A DNA stretch of 64,000 nt from Candidatus Peregrinibacteria bacterium HGW-Peregrinibacteria-1 (GTDB lineage Bacteria; Patescibacteriota; Gracilibacteria; UBA1369; LOWO2-01-FULL-3). Made by a program: the position numbers and the translations under genes. Below, in pieces: positions 52,001 to 60,254 of this stretch. Under the pieces are notes generated by a model. The model was not told where the DNA came from. It worked only from the letters and a program-made list of their open reading frames with translations, and did no database searches. Numbering within the stretch: the stretch's first letter is position 1; every line of letters starts with the position of its first letter. The stretch covers positions 523,995 to 587,994 of the forward strand of contig PGYE01000001.1 in the NCBI GenBank assembly GCA_002839505.1. The letters are read 5' to 3'.

Positions 52001-53772
52001 GACGAAACCTTACCTATTCATGGAATTTCGGCAACACTGTCACCAGCTCAAGGAGGGAAACCACCCACAGCTATCAAGAACTAAGTCCTGCAGATCCAGG
52101 ATATTATATCGTGACTTTGCGAGTTTCAGACACTGATGACCCAAGTAAATTCACCACTGACACACTATATATTAAGGTGGAAACCAAACCGCCGACCTTT
52201 GCTTCGATCCAAGCCACCCCAGCATCTGCCAACCTCACTACTCCTGTCAGCGTCGAAATGAGAGCCATGGACGCACGCGACCCCGACGGAACCATCACAC
52301 AATACAAATGGTGGTACTACAGCCTGAGCAATCCGGAAGAACCGCTAGGCCTACAAATCACATCAACTCCAAGCACCACCCTAACGATCGGCACCAACGG
52401 CATCGAAGGGCAGAATGTCACTTACGGATTTGGTCTTGAAATCACCGACTCCGACGGCATCAAAGTCCTCAGTGAGGACATCTTAAGACCGGCCCAAATC
52501 CCTCAAATCACCGTTACCAATGGCCCCAACGCCCTTCCTACCTCCCAATTCACCGTCAGCTCCAACAATGTTTTTGTCGGAGATAAAGTAGTCTTCAGCA
52601 GTCGATCCACAGACCCTGATGGTAAAGTAATCAAATATATTTGGGATTTCGAAGGAGATGGATTCTTCAACAATGCCCCTACCAATAGCGCCACAGTCGA
52701 GCACATTTATGAGAAACGCAACATTAACGGATATAATGTCCGCTTAAAAGTAATCGACGACAAAGGAGGCGAAGCCACCTCTGACTTTGTAAAAATTTAT
52801 GTTGATAGCCTCTCAAAAAAACCAACAGCCGCCTTTACATTTGAAGCCGTCGCCGGCAGTGAAGGCCGCAGAATTCAGTTCAACAACAACTCCACCTCCG
52901 ATGTTGACTCTGGTGCTCAAATAATTCGTTACGAATGGGATTTTGATAACAACAGCAACCACCCCGGAGCCGACTCCGACGGGGATGGCATCAAAAACAA
53001 CGATGTTGACTCGACAAGCAAAGACCCAAGTCGACTCTACACCAGAAACGGAACCTATGTTGTCAGCCTGAAAGTCACAGACAATCAAGGAAACTCCAGT
53101 GTTGTAACGACTCCAGTTTCCATTCCACTTACCGACGCCCCGGTATCAGATTTTACATACCGCGTAGTTGACGACAGAATCGCCTTTATCAACAGCTCAA
53201 CCCCCAGCGCAACGTCCAAATCAGAAATAACAAGCTACATCTGGGACTTTGACATATATGCCGATAGTGACAATGACGGCATTCCCGACAATGATTACGA
53301 CTCACTACTTAGAAATCCGACCCACACATATCCCGTCGCCGACACCTATCCGGTAAAACTCACCGTCTATGATGCCCAAGGATTTTCAAGCCAAATAGTA
53401 AAATCCGTCAATGCCGGTCCACCGGATTTTGACCCGACAGCTACCGAAAGCAATCCTCTCATACCGTACTTTACCTCCACACCTGCTGCCTCCAGTGATG
53501 GAATTATTTATCTCACCGGAACCAACACTCAGGTCACATTTGATTTCCGTGGCTCACAGGGCGAAATTGCCCGCTACATATTTGATAAAAACATCAATGC
53601 CGACACTGATGGCGATGGCGACCCCACAAATGATATCGACTATCAGACGATACTTCCGGGCACATACACCGCTCATTTTTCTCGCACGACATCACAAATA
53701 GAACTGAAATTCAAAGTCGTTGATACTCGTGGCCGAGAGGAGTTTATCCTTCAAAAAATAGTATTCAGATGA
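49009..53772 (+). CDS. Giant PKD-repeat surface protein with VirB2-like membrane hairpin
   Basis: 1587 aa. Signal peptide (LLAAIIALIALFAMPSGVHA), one VirB2-like two-helix unit at residues ~75-150 (GSAGETDKAEKGRKVIQYSV, then GAYAFVNTII), a helical region to ~430, then about ten to eleven PKD/Ig-like domains with W-D-F-G-D cores and Y-x-V-x-L-x-V ends (for example FNWDFGDTTTSG, KYIWDFEGDGFF). Three late domains have inserted Asp-rich calcium-type loops (ADSDGDGIKNNDVDS, DSDNDGIPDNDYDS, ADTDGDGDPTNDIDY). It presumably projects from the cell surface, anchored by the hairpin. Confidence 0.85.
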   Translation: MNKKIKILIGLLAAIIALIALFAMPSGVHAADGWDFLNSVFTTSGNQGLSFTDYQPIENLTLSEDGINPTLTQNDSIRGFVVQIMNFALTFLGLFAVIMIIYGGFLYLGSAGETDKAEKGRKVIQYSVIGIIIILGAYAFVNTIIKGASTGEETTGTNTGQLGASSNVGGSFNASASQVYSSAQGIPGRFVFFVESVEEVKSIVLDAQKSTLNTPPTAGSSVNDMTRENIYLQNVSSFLNTLRQKLLNMRSRISSFSSAYIRINEIINEIEILSDQLANSFQANNAPGTDYFAPWVEFKNNLIDPNENNTKSLAHILSAVKDNYVAEVIGKIIEVQAINQELFGIQAAEEGRISDMYTGMVNAYGINLSNLNSSGASGQYCSMTSGGFLGAVCALNINSSATEIDQAGRLLLTALTRQVELSKAIATLEAVQVRLRASTVNGNAPLIVNFNVLETVDPAGGTILGSNIIWDLEGLTTVGGTSVATRDTNIVNCEIPSGNEDEDFFGTVFRKCTFKRPGVYTAKVLVKSNDPNRFVPGQSTITIKVDPPNTQLNLNINLPGQEPINVMSYYEDMGIIKTDRDYVAVTLEEAKNIVFDASQTRDSGNITFNWDFGDTTTSGSGATQPHPYNAVGRYNVTVTMIDRIGNIDRKTFVLDVRNVAARINLTPSDEGFINQNIQFDGTASTTTSGSIRAYQWQISRLTGNQEAINIGEKASQSRFTHQFTEGGRYSATLTVTDATDSISTTQEFTVRSQPPTAVMGFEPQTPSTPSTIVFDGTRSFDPDGTDELSYLWTITPDSQGGRRWEWVNGSIFSETIDSAKPIIKFKERGDYQVTLKVTDPSTIGGDLSEESGQVSETITIDNVLDLRWDDTQNVTSVIGTDGLAQLNFSFHSDNAVAYRVDFGDGEREDGEIRGSKTVSHTYEKAGKYIVRITAYDAQDDDVTLERRFFVGDGKVPIAKAKIFLNDQELIGDEEIITVTRRDILYFDASDSRNVDGTGRNLTYSWNFGNTVTSSRRETTHSYQELSPADPGYYIVTLRVSDTDDPSKFTTDTLYIKVETKPPTFASIQATPASANLTTPVSVEMRAMDARDPDGTITQYKWWYYSLSNPEEPLGLQITSTPSTTLTIGTNGIEGQNVTYGFGLEITDSDGIKVLSEDILRPAQIPQITVTNGPNALPTSQFTVSSNNVFVGDKVVFSSRSTDPDGKVIKYIWDFEGDGFFNNAPTNSATVEHIYEKRNINGYNVRLKVIDDKGGEATSDFVKIYVDSLSKKPTAAFTFEAVAGSEGRRIQFNNNSTSDVDSGAQIIRYEWDFDNNSNHPGADSDGDGIKNNDVDSTSKDPSRLYTRNGTYVVSLKVTDNQGNSSVVTTPVSIPLTDAPVSDFTYRVVDDRIAFINSSTPSATSKSEITSYIWDFDIYADSDNDGIPDNDYDSLLRNPTHTYPVADTYPVKLTVYDAQGFSSQIVKSVNAGPPDFDPTATESNPLIPYFTSTPAASSDGIIYLTGTNTQVTFDFRGSQGEIARYIFDKNINADTDGDGDPTNDIDYQTILPGTYTAHFSRTTSQIELKFKVVDTRGREEFILQKIVFR

Positions 53773-53836
53773 TCAAACTTTCTTTTTTATCCGTTTGCTT
53801 TTAAAATAAAAAAGAATTTAAGTAACCTCACGCCTC

Positions 53837-56065
53837 ATGACCAATGAAAACAACAATAATTATCAAGACTTTGAGCTGGGAGGAGAAGAACCCACTCCTA
53901 AAATAAATGATTACAGCCAAAATCAAGATTCTGCCGACAAAACCGGCGGAAAAATTGAAATTGATCCTACCGGAACACCACCAACCGATTCCACACTCTT
54001 AAATACCGTCAAAACCACCCCTGAACCCAAAAAAGATCTCAAGAAAAAAAAGCCCCGCAAAGCCCTACTCGGATGTCTTGGATTTATCGGCGCCTTGATC
54101 CTCGGATACCTTATTTTTGCCTTTGTGATGATCAACACCGGCTCTGTCGACAACCCTCCTGCCATCGCCAGAATATTAGATTTATCATACGCCTCGTTTA
54201 TTAACGGACTCGTAGCATCGATCAGCATAATATTTCTACTTTTTGCCGCCGTTCCTCTCGTTTTGACTATTATTGCCTTGATCAAATTTGCGACTTCCAA
54301 AAAAGATGATAAGGCAGGTAAAAAAGGAGCTATCAAAAAGACGATAATTTTTGCATCAATCTTTCTCGCTTCAATGATAATTTGGCTCTTCTTATTTTTA
54401 CACCTTGATGGCAAAAGAGTCTCCGAGACACCAGAAATACCCGATGCCATCGTCACAATACCTGAAGACACGCTAGGGCTCACAGCCCCAATCGAAGTCC
54501 GCTTCGAAGCATTAAACCTCCCAATAGATGAGCGCCAATACCAGAAAATATCCTACACCTGGGACTTTGGTGACGAATCCTTTGGTACCAGCCCGATCAC
54601 AACCCATCTTTACACTAAGAAAGGTCGGTTTGATGTCATTTTGACCGTCACATATCGTGACCGGCAAACCGACGAAGAGCTAACCAGCCAATTCACTAAG
54701 ACAGTTGTTGTCGAATATCAAGCCATTACCGCCGACTTCACATTTTCTCCCGAGGAAGGAGCCGCACCACTCGAAGTAACATTTGACGCCTCCGATTCGG
54801 TAAACCCCGATGGTAGAATTGGAAGATATGAATGGGACTTCACTAATAATGGCATCTTTGATGACGCCGAAGGCATCACCACCAAGCACACCTTTGATGC
54901 CACCGGAGTATATCCAATATCATTAAGAGTAATCTCTTCGGCCAGTGACGACCAATTTGATGTCATCACCAAGTCGATAGTTGTCGGAGAACAACAAGAA
55001 TTCACCGCGGACATTGAAATTACCAACGAATCCTCCGATTTTTTCACTGGAGTAAGCTATATCTTCAAAGCTGAAAACGCCACCTCTCCCAACGGAGAAG
55101 TCATTGGCTACAGCTGGGACTTTCAAGACAAAACCACCCCGGTAAACTCTCGTACAACCTCCCATTCATTCAGCACTCCTGGGAACTATGAGGTTGCACT
55201 GACACTCAGAGATTCCACCGGAGAAGAGGCCATTGTTACAAAACAAATTGCAGTTAAGAGCCCTGCCGGAGCACCTACAGCAGTAATCAAAACCACACCC
55301 GCAAAAAGCGGAACCACACTTAGCGGAAAAACTCCTTTGCAGGTCTCATTTAGTGCCACCGACAGTACCGACACCAACAATGATATAGTTGATTACCAGT
55401 GGGATCTTGACGGTGATGGTGAGATCGACCATTTTGGCCAAAATGTCAGCTACACATACACCTCAACCGGCACCTACAACGCTCAATTGATCGTTACCGA
55501 TGCTACCGGCAACGAGGATAGCGAAACAGTCACAATTACTGCCACATCACAGGGGATCACCGCCGATCTCAAAACAGATCGCGTAGATGGCAATGTTCCA
55601 CTTACCGTCGCCTTTGATGCCAGTGGCTCTCGTTATCCCGAGGGCCAAATCACCAGCTATCACTGGAATTTTGGCGATGGGACATCTCCCAAGCTTGGAG
55701 CGTCCAAAATCAACCACCGATTTGATAGTATCGGCACCTACACGGTCACTCTCAGAGTTATTGGATCTGATAACACCACTGACACCATCACTCGCACCAT
55801 CACTGTTCGCGAAGTACCTCTGACCGCCTGCTTCTCAGCTGTTTTTGCCTCAGGTAAAGCTCCTTTGACAAACACCTTCGACCCAAGCTGTAGTACCGGA
55901 ACCGTCAAAAGCTATTTCTGGACCTTTGGCAATGGCAACAGCTCAACTGATGTCAAACCGACCCACACCTTTGTCAATCCCGGTCAATACACTGTCACTC
56001 TTGAAATTCAGGACAATGACAACACAGTTAGCACAACTACCAAAACTATAACCGTCACCAACTAA
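53837..56065 (+). CDS. Membrane-anchored PKD-repeat protein
   Basis: 742 aa. Polar, Pro/Lys-rich cytoplasmic N-terminus (~75 residues), three transmembrane helices (LLGCLGFIGALILGYLIFAF, SISIIFLLFAAVPLVLTIIA, TIIFASIFLASMIIWLFLFL), then six PKD domains (cores YTWDFGDESFG, YEWDFTNNG, YSWDFQDKT, YQWDLDGDGE, YHWNFGDGTS, YFWTFGNGNS). No signal peptide; the PKD part should face outside. Stop codon overlaps the next start (TAATG). Probably works with the preceding giant protein in adhesion or surface structure. Confidence 0.87.
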   Translation: MTNENNNNYQDFELGGEEPTPKINDYSQNQDSADKTGGKIEIDPTGTPPTDSTLLNTVKTTPEPKKDLKKKKPRKALLGCLGFIGALILGYLIFAFVMINTGSVDNPPAIARILDLSYASFINGLVASISIIFLLFAAVPLVLTIIALIKFATSKKDDKAGKKGAIKKTIIFASIFLASMIIWLFLFLHLDGKRVSETPEIPDAIVTIPEDTLGLTAPIEVRFEALNLPIDERQYQKISYTWDFGDESFGTSPITTHLYTKKGRFDVILTVTYRDRQTDEELTSQFTKTVVVEYQAITADFTFSPEEGAAPLEVTFDASDSVNPDGRIGRYEWDFTNNGIFDDAEGITTKHTFDATGVYPISLRVISSASDDQFDVITKSIVVGEQQEFTADIEITNESSDFFTGVSYIFKAENATSPNGEVIGYSWDFQDKTTPVNSRTTSHSFSTPGNYEVALTLRDSTGEEAIVTKQIAVKSPAGAPTAVIKTTPAKSGTTLSGKTPLQVSFSATDSTDTNNDIVDYQWDLDGDGEIDHFGQNVSYTYTSTGTYNAQLIVTDATGNEDSETVTITATSQGITADLKTDRVDGNVPLTVAFDASGSRYPEGQITSYHWNFGDGTSPKLGASKINHRFDSIGTYTVTLRVIGSDNTTDTITRTITVREVPLTACFSAVFASGKAPLTNTFDPSCSTGTVKSYFWTFGNGNSSTDVKPTHTFVNPGQYTVTLEIQDNDNTVSTTTKTITVTN

Positions 56066-56166
56066 TGAAGAAAAAAAACACACTCGTCAAAGCCATCGCA
56101 ATATTTGCTATCCTCGGACTAATTTTAATCTCAATCGCTCCGGTAATACCGGCCCTATTTTCATAA
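56065..56166 (+). CDS. 33-aa single-helix membrane peptide
   Basis: MKKKNTLVKAIAIFAILGLI and a further ISIAPVIPALFS. One transmembrane helix with a basic N-terminus. It starts on the last base of the previous stop (TAATG), so it is translationally coupled to the PKD protein, and ends 9 bases before the next gene. Possibly an assembly or stabilising subunit. Confidence 0.65.
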   Translation: MKKKNTLVKAIAIFAILGLILISIAPVIPALFS

Positions 56167-56175
56167 AACAAAAAA

Positions 56176-56523
56176 ATGTCTCAAGAAACAAACCAAAACA
56201 CCACTATCAGGCGCCCTCAGATCAAACATGTTTACGGATTCAGTCGTGGCCTGGCAATTGCCCTTATTGCCCTAGCGGCAGGACTTTTCTTCATGCTAAA
56301 GGACTTTGAGTTCAATGGAAGTAATCGCTACAAAGGACAGCTGCAAAAAATTGAAGACATCAGCATGTACTCTCAGGTAAAACCCCAAACCCAAGCTCAA
56401 GCTAACGAAAAACCCGCGGCAGAAATTTCACCAACCGTACCTCAAGAAGAGCTCGAGCCTCAAGAGACCATTGTCCCCGAAGAATCAGAACCACAAGGAG
56501 TTCCCAGAGGTGTCACTCGTTAA
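56176..56523 (+). CDS. Single-pass membrane protein with disordered tail
   Basis: 115 aa. One transmembrane helix (GLAIALIALAAGLFFMLKDF), then a Gln/Glu/Pro-rich tail (residues ~65-115). Last gene of the PKD cluster; overlaps the convergent nth gene by 11 bases. Function unknown. Confidence 0.75.
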   Translation: MSQETNQNTTIRRPQIKHVYGFSRGLAIALIALAAGLFFMLKDFEFNGSNRYKGQLQKIEDISMYSQVKPQTQAQANEKPAAEISPTVPQEELEPQETIVPEESEPQGVPRGVTR

Positions 56524-57172
56524 GACTATTACTACTCGGACAAATATCTTTTAGCACGCAAGCACCGCAACGCGGTTTTCTCGCAACACAGGTTTTCCTT
56601 CCATGAAGAATCATCAGGTGGGGGACTTTGCCCCACTCGCTCTTAGGAATAATCTTCATCAGCTTTTTTTCAATCGCCACAGCTTTCTTCTTCACACTCA
56701 TATCCTCGGAAACCCACTTAAGCCGTCCGCTTATTCGCGCTACATGAGTATCCACCACAATACCCTCCGATTTCCCAAAACCCGAAAACAACACTACATT
56801 CGCTGTCTTTCTCGCCACCCCCGGAATCGTCAACAGCTCCTCCATACTGTCTGGCACCTCTCCACCAAACTCTTCCATTACCCTTATCGCGGCCAATCTG
56901 ATATTTTTCGCCTTGCTCCGATAAAAACCTGTTGAATAAATTATTTGTTCTAAATCTTCCACCTGACAGCTTGCTGTCGACTCCGCCGTTGGATACTTCC
57001 CAAAAAGAACCGGAGTAACCATATTAACTCGTTCATCAGTACACTGCGCCGACAAAATCACCGCCACCATAAGCTGCCAGACCCCATTATAATTCAACGC
57101 GATCCTAGCGTCGGGATACTCCCCGCGCAACCTCTCAATTGTTTCTCCCACTGGAGCCCTCTTCATACCCAC
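56513..57172 (-). CDS. nth: Endonuclease III
   Basis: 219 aa. Helix-hairpin-helix LLTIPGVARKTANVVLF with catalytic Lys near it in the usual position, VDTHVARISGRLKW (catalytic Asp) and the iron-sulfur ligands CVARKPRCGACVLKDIC (C-x6-C-x2-C-x5-C). Base-excision repair of oxidised pyrimidines. Confidence 0.95.
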   Translation of the reverse strand: MGMKRAPVGETIERLRGEYPDARIALNYNGVWQLMVAVILSAQCTDERVNMVTPVLFGKYPTAESTASCQVEDLEQIIYSTGFYRSKAKNIRLAAIRVMEEFGGEVPDSMEELLTIPGVARKTANVVLFSGFGKSEGIVVDTHVARISGRLKWVSEDMSVKKKAVAIEKKLMKIIPKSEWGKVPHLMILHGRKTCVARKPRCGACVLKDICPSSNSLNE

Positions 57173-57208
57173 AAATTAAAGATTTGCAGGTATCCTACCT
57201 TTGATTAC

Positions 57209-58684
57209 TTATCGTGGCAATAACGCCAGATTTTCTTGAACCCAACGGTCATAATACTTAGCCGGCAAGCGCTCAGCATTTGCCGAAGACAGATCCTTCA
57301 TTGGCATATAGTTCAACCCATCCACAAAGACCCCGTTAAGCTGCATCTCGAAATGTAAATGCGGACCGGTAGTCATATAGCCCGCCCCCTTGGTTCCAGG
57401 CATACCCCCACTTAGACCAATCACATCACCCTGATTGACTGCCTGCCCTTCCGCCACCAATATCTCACTTATGTGCCCATAAATTGTCGTAAACCCTCCG
57501 CCGTGAGCCACAATAATGTAACTATATCCATATCCGTTATCCTTCGCCTTATAGACAATTCCATTCGCTGCCGATTGTACCGGAGAGCCTTGCTCGATCG
57601 GAATATCGATCGCATTATGCTGCACTCCAAAAACCGAAACATAACTACTATCACGGAAGTAAGCACTAATTCCTCTCTTTGGTTTCACCGGCCATATAAA
57701 TCCACCGGGATTTGCCTCATAGTCCATCTGGAGATCAATAATTCTCCGCGTTCTGCTATCCAACAGATCCAGATAATCATCAGGGTTGAAAGAACTGCCC
57801 TTCTTCGCAATTTCCTGTTTGATAAAGTAAACCGACTGATTCAAAGTCTGCACCTCCTCTAGCAAGCTGGCCTGCTCTTCCTCGGTTTGTGCCAGCAATT
57901 GATTGTATATCTGCTCCTGCCCCAAAGTTAACTCCAATAGCTTCTCTTTCGCCGCCTTTTGTATCTCAAGCTGCTCCCGCTGCATCTCCAGCTCCTCTTC
58001 CAACCCCAAATACTCCACCATCTTTCTCTCAAGAATCATCTTGCTTTCAGTCCAAACCGAAAACAGATCATCCATCTCCTCAATCAAGACCTGACCGCTC
58101 TTACTCAACACATCCATATACTCCATCTTCGCCAAATTCTCCCCAATGCTACCATCGGCCAACAACAGCTTAAAGCCATCAATATCACCGGTGCTACTCA
58201 CATTCAAATACTTATTTTCCTGTTCATAAATAATCCTGAAATAATCCTCCAAAAACTTCTTCTGCTCCTCAATCGCCACCTCCACTACCTCAATATCATT
58301 TTCCAGCAATAACATCTCATTCTCAATCTTTGTTCTTGCCCTCACAATCGCCAAAAGCCTCTCGGTCGTCTGTGCCACATTAGCCCTAAAACTCGCCAAT
58401 TGCTCCTCTAGGGTCACCTTAGCTTCCGCCACCTCCAAGAGATGTTGCTTAGTATCAGCAATCTCCGCCAACAACTGCTTATAATTCGCCTTACTCAAGT
58501 TAAATTCTCTTTCCAACGCTTTCAGAAAGGCATCTTGCTCGGAATTATCGACCTTCGCTGATTCAGATTCTTCAGGCACAGTTTCATCAATACCCTCCAC
58601 CGCCCTCACATCAACAGAATAGGGGATTAGCATCGCCATCAGCAGGGACACAACCAGCAATTTGTTTAACAATCTTTTCATCAA
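57209..58684 (-). CDS. Secreted coiled-coil M23 peptidase (EnvC/NlpD-like)
   Basis: 491 aa. Signal peptide (LLVVSLLMAMLIPYSVDVRA), long coiled coil (~residues 45-320, rich in Leu/Glu/Gln), then an M23 (LytM) domain: QHNAIDIPIEQGSPVQSAAN, GGGFTTIYGHISE and TGPHLHFEMQLNG, with the H-x3-D and H-x-H zinc ligands present, so it may be catalytically active. Role: murein cleavage or amidase activation during division. Confidence 0.92.
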   Translation of the reverse strand: MMKRLLNKLLVVSLLMAMLIPYSVDVRAVEGIDETVPEESESAKVDNSEQDAFLKALEREFNLSKANYKQLLAEIADTKQHLLEVAEAKVTLEEQLASFRANVAQTTERLLAIVRARTKIENEMLLLENDIEVVEVAIEEQKKFLEDYFRIIYEQENKYLNVSSTGDIDGFKLLLADGSIGENLAKMEYMDVLSKSGQVLIEEMDDLFSVWTESKMILERKMVEYLGLEEELEMQREQLEIQKAAKEKLLELTLGQEQIYNQLLAQTEEEQASLLEEVQTLNQSVYFIKQEIAKKGSSFNPDDYLDLLDSRTRRIIDLQMDYEANPGGFIWPVKPKRGISAYFRDSSYVSVFGVQHNAIDIPIEQGSPVQSAANGIVYKAKDNGYGYSYIIVAHGGGFTTIYGHISEILVAEGQAVNQGDVIGLSGGMPGTKGAGYMTTGPHLHFEMQLNGVFVDGLNYMPMKDLSSANAERLPAKYYDRWVQENLALLPR

Positions 58685-58800
58685 ATTAAATTAATCCCTC
58701 CATTATAACAAAAATAGCCAATTTAATCAACGGCATAGACCACAAAACACCACCGAATCACAGAAAACAACCCATAATGAAATATCCGCTAAATTTTTGC

Positions 58801-58829
58801 TTGCATACAGCCATAATTATCATTAAAAT
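58801..58829 (+). promoter_or_regulatory. Promoter of rpmA
   Basis: TTGCAT at 58801-58806 and TAAAAT at 58824-58829, 17 bases apart. Confidence 0.6.
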
Positions 58830-58852
58830 CACCCAGCAATTTAATATAAACT

Positions 58853-59128
58853 ATGTCACATAAGAAAGCAGCAGGTTCTACCAAAAACGGTCGCGATTCG
58901 GTAGCGAAGAGACTGGGAGTAAAAGCATTCGGAGGCCAAAGCATACCGGCCGGAGGAATCATTGTTCGCCAAAGAGGTACTAAATTTTTTGCTGGAGAAA
59001 ATGTTGGAATGGGTAAAGACCACACCCTTTTTGCTCTTAAACAAGGAAAAGTAAAATTCACCGAAAAAACGCTTGTAAAGTTTGACGGAAGAAAATTCAA
59101 AGACAAAATCATCAGCGTAGAAGTCTAG
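58853..59128 (+). CDS. rpmA: 50S ribosomal protein L27
   Basis: 91 aa. [20 protein letters not shown] and [20 protein letters not shown], then [20 protein letters not shown] are the L27 signature. It has no cleavable N-terminal extension. Its usual partner rplU is not next to it in this window. Own promoter and terminator. Confidence 0.96.
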   Translation: MSHKKAAGSTKNGRDSVAKRLGVKAFGGQSIPAGGIIVRQRGTKFFAGENVGMGKDHTLFALKQGKVKFTEKTLVKFDGRKFKDKIISVEV

Positions 59129-59150
59129 TTTCCGACTTGAAAACAACTAC

Positions 59151-59179
59151 AAAAGGCTCGGGGCTTCCGAGCCTTTTCT
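59151..59179 (+). terminator. Rho-independent terminator of rpmA
   Basis: AAAAGGCTCGG and CCGAGCCTTTT with a four-base loop. Confidence 0.88.
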
Positions 59180-59251
59180 GTATATGCTAAAATCAGGACC
59201 GTAGCATCTCACTGAGATGCAAATCCCTACAAATCAATAATATCAATAACA

Positions 59252-59929
59252 ATGTCACTGGATAGTTTTAGCGGATTTAGCTCAGCCGAGCCCATGTCCG
59301 AAGCGGCATTTGAAGCATTCAAGGAGCGCATGCGGGCCGCAGCCGCCCAAATAGCCGCCCTAAGAAAACAGCAAGCTAAGCAAAAGAAACAAGAGGATCA
59401 ACTCGTGAAAATCCTCCTGCAATTCATTCAATCCAGCACCAACACGCAATTGGTACTACTGATCAGCCGTTGCCTGGAAATAAACATTCCCGCCAATTTC
59501 ATCCTTGCCATCATCCAGATCATCAGTCCTGAAATCGGCAAAATGCTAAATTCCAACCTGCTACCAGAATCTAAAAAGGATGCCTCCAACCAAGATATGA
59601 TACTTTTCAACGAATTTGATGCAGCCATGCCCCTCCGCATTCGCCTGATCCTAGACAACTGGCTAAAAAACCTACTCTTACAGGCTGAAGAGTATCCCAC
59701 GCGACTCCTCAAAGCCGCCTACATCGTAAACGAAGACACAAAGACCATTCATCCTCATCTATCTCAATTGACCGCCTATGTTATCAAAGCCTTTTTAACC
59801 GAACACAAAAGCGACAAGAACGCCAACGATATAGAAAAATTTACAGAATTCATCATTAAAGGAATCCTTGATGGGGTGAGTGATGGGGATCGAACCCACG
59901 GCCTTCGGAACCACAACCCGATGCTCTAA
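59252..59929 (+). CDS. Protein of unknown function whose C-terminus is antisense to tRNA-His
   Basis: 225 aa. Ala/Gln/Lys-rich coiled-coil N-terminus (FKERMRAAAAQIAALRKQQA), then a helical domain (TNTQLVLLISRCLEINIPAN, ILDNWLKNLLLQAEEYPTRL). The last ~19 codons (from DGVSDGDRTHGL) are simply the complement of the tRNA-His gene, with the stop inside the tRNA. The true protein may have ended earlier, or the tail is real. An extended -10 box TGC-TAAAAT lies near 59185. Confidence 0.65.
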   Translation: MSLDSFSGFSSAEPMSEAAFEAFKERMRAAAAQIAALRKQQAKQKKQEDQLVKILLQFIQSSTNTQLVLLISRCLEINIPANFILAIIQIISPEIGKMLNSNLLPESKKDASNQDMILFNEFDAAMPLRIRLILDNWLKNLLLQAEEYPTRLLKAAYIVNEDTKTIHPHLSQLTAYVIKAFLTEHKSDKNANDIEKFTEFIIKGILDGVSDGDRTHGLRNHNPML

Positions 59930-59949
59930 CCAACTGAGCTACACTCACC
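59872..59949 (-). tRNA. tRNA-His (GTG anticodon)
   Basis: 78 nt with encoded CCA. It carries the diagnostic extra G at position -1 facing C73, acceptor GTGAGTG/CACTCAC, D arm GCTC/GAGC, anticodon loop TTGTGGT with anticodon GTG, T arm GTGGG/CCCAT. Confidence 0.95.
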
Positions 59950-60018
59950 ATAATTTCAAAGCCAGCACATTCTATAAAAAAGAAAACATAAAGGAAAGAG
60001 CAATTTCAAAGAAATAAG

Positions 60019-60049
60019 AAAACCCCTTCCAACTTGGGAAGGGGTTTTT
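60019..60049. terminator. Strong bidirectional hairpin terminator
   Basis: AAAACCCCTTCC and GGAAGGGGTTTTT with a five-base loop; A-run left, T-run right. Confidence 0.85.
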
Positions 60050-60208
60050 GTAAAACTAGCAACATCAACGCCCTAGAAAAGCCTTGAGAGCCCTAACCTT
60101 ACAAAAGATCTTCTGCAACAAACGTTACATATACTTTTGTGATCCTATTCTTGCGAGACCGGATCCAAGTCACTGATCTATTTCAAACCAGTATTTTCAC
60201 TATACTCG
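60050..60208. other. Non-coding stretch between two terminators
   Basis: No ORF. It contains a short inverted repeat ACAAAAG/CTTTTGT and an isolated AACGTTA. Could hold a small RNA; nothing else seen. Confidence 0.3.
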
Positions 60209-60244
60209 ACTAGTCAAAAAAAGCAAGAGCTTTTTTTGACTAGT
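60209..60244 (-). terminator. Terminator of the FN3/SLH gene
   Basis: Perfect 16-base inverted repeat ACTAGTCAAAAAAAGC with a four-base loop, 11 bases beyond the stop codon of the minus-strand surface protein gene. Confidence 0.75.
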
Positions 60245-60254
60245 TAATAACTAC

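Noticed and set aside
49009-53772. UGA recoded to glycine as in Gracilibacteria/Absconditabacteria
   Set aside because: This gene and several others end at TGA in a sensible place, and long frames contain no internal TGA that needs read-through.
25728-58816. 16-base match TTGCATACAGCCATAA at about 25729 and 58801
   Set aside because: One such match is close to chance expectation in 64 kb; at 58801 it is part of the rpmA promoter, at 25729 no promoter is seen.
60120-60135. AACGTTA core-like sequence far from the array
   Set aside because: No RYYYAAC partner, no outer stem and no GAAAT after it; a 7-mer is expected by chance.
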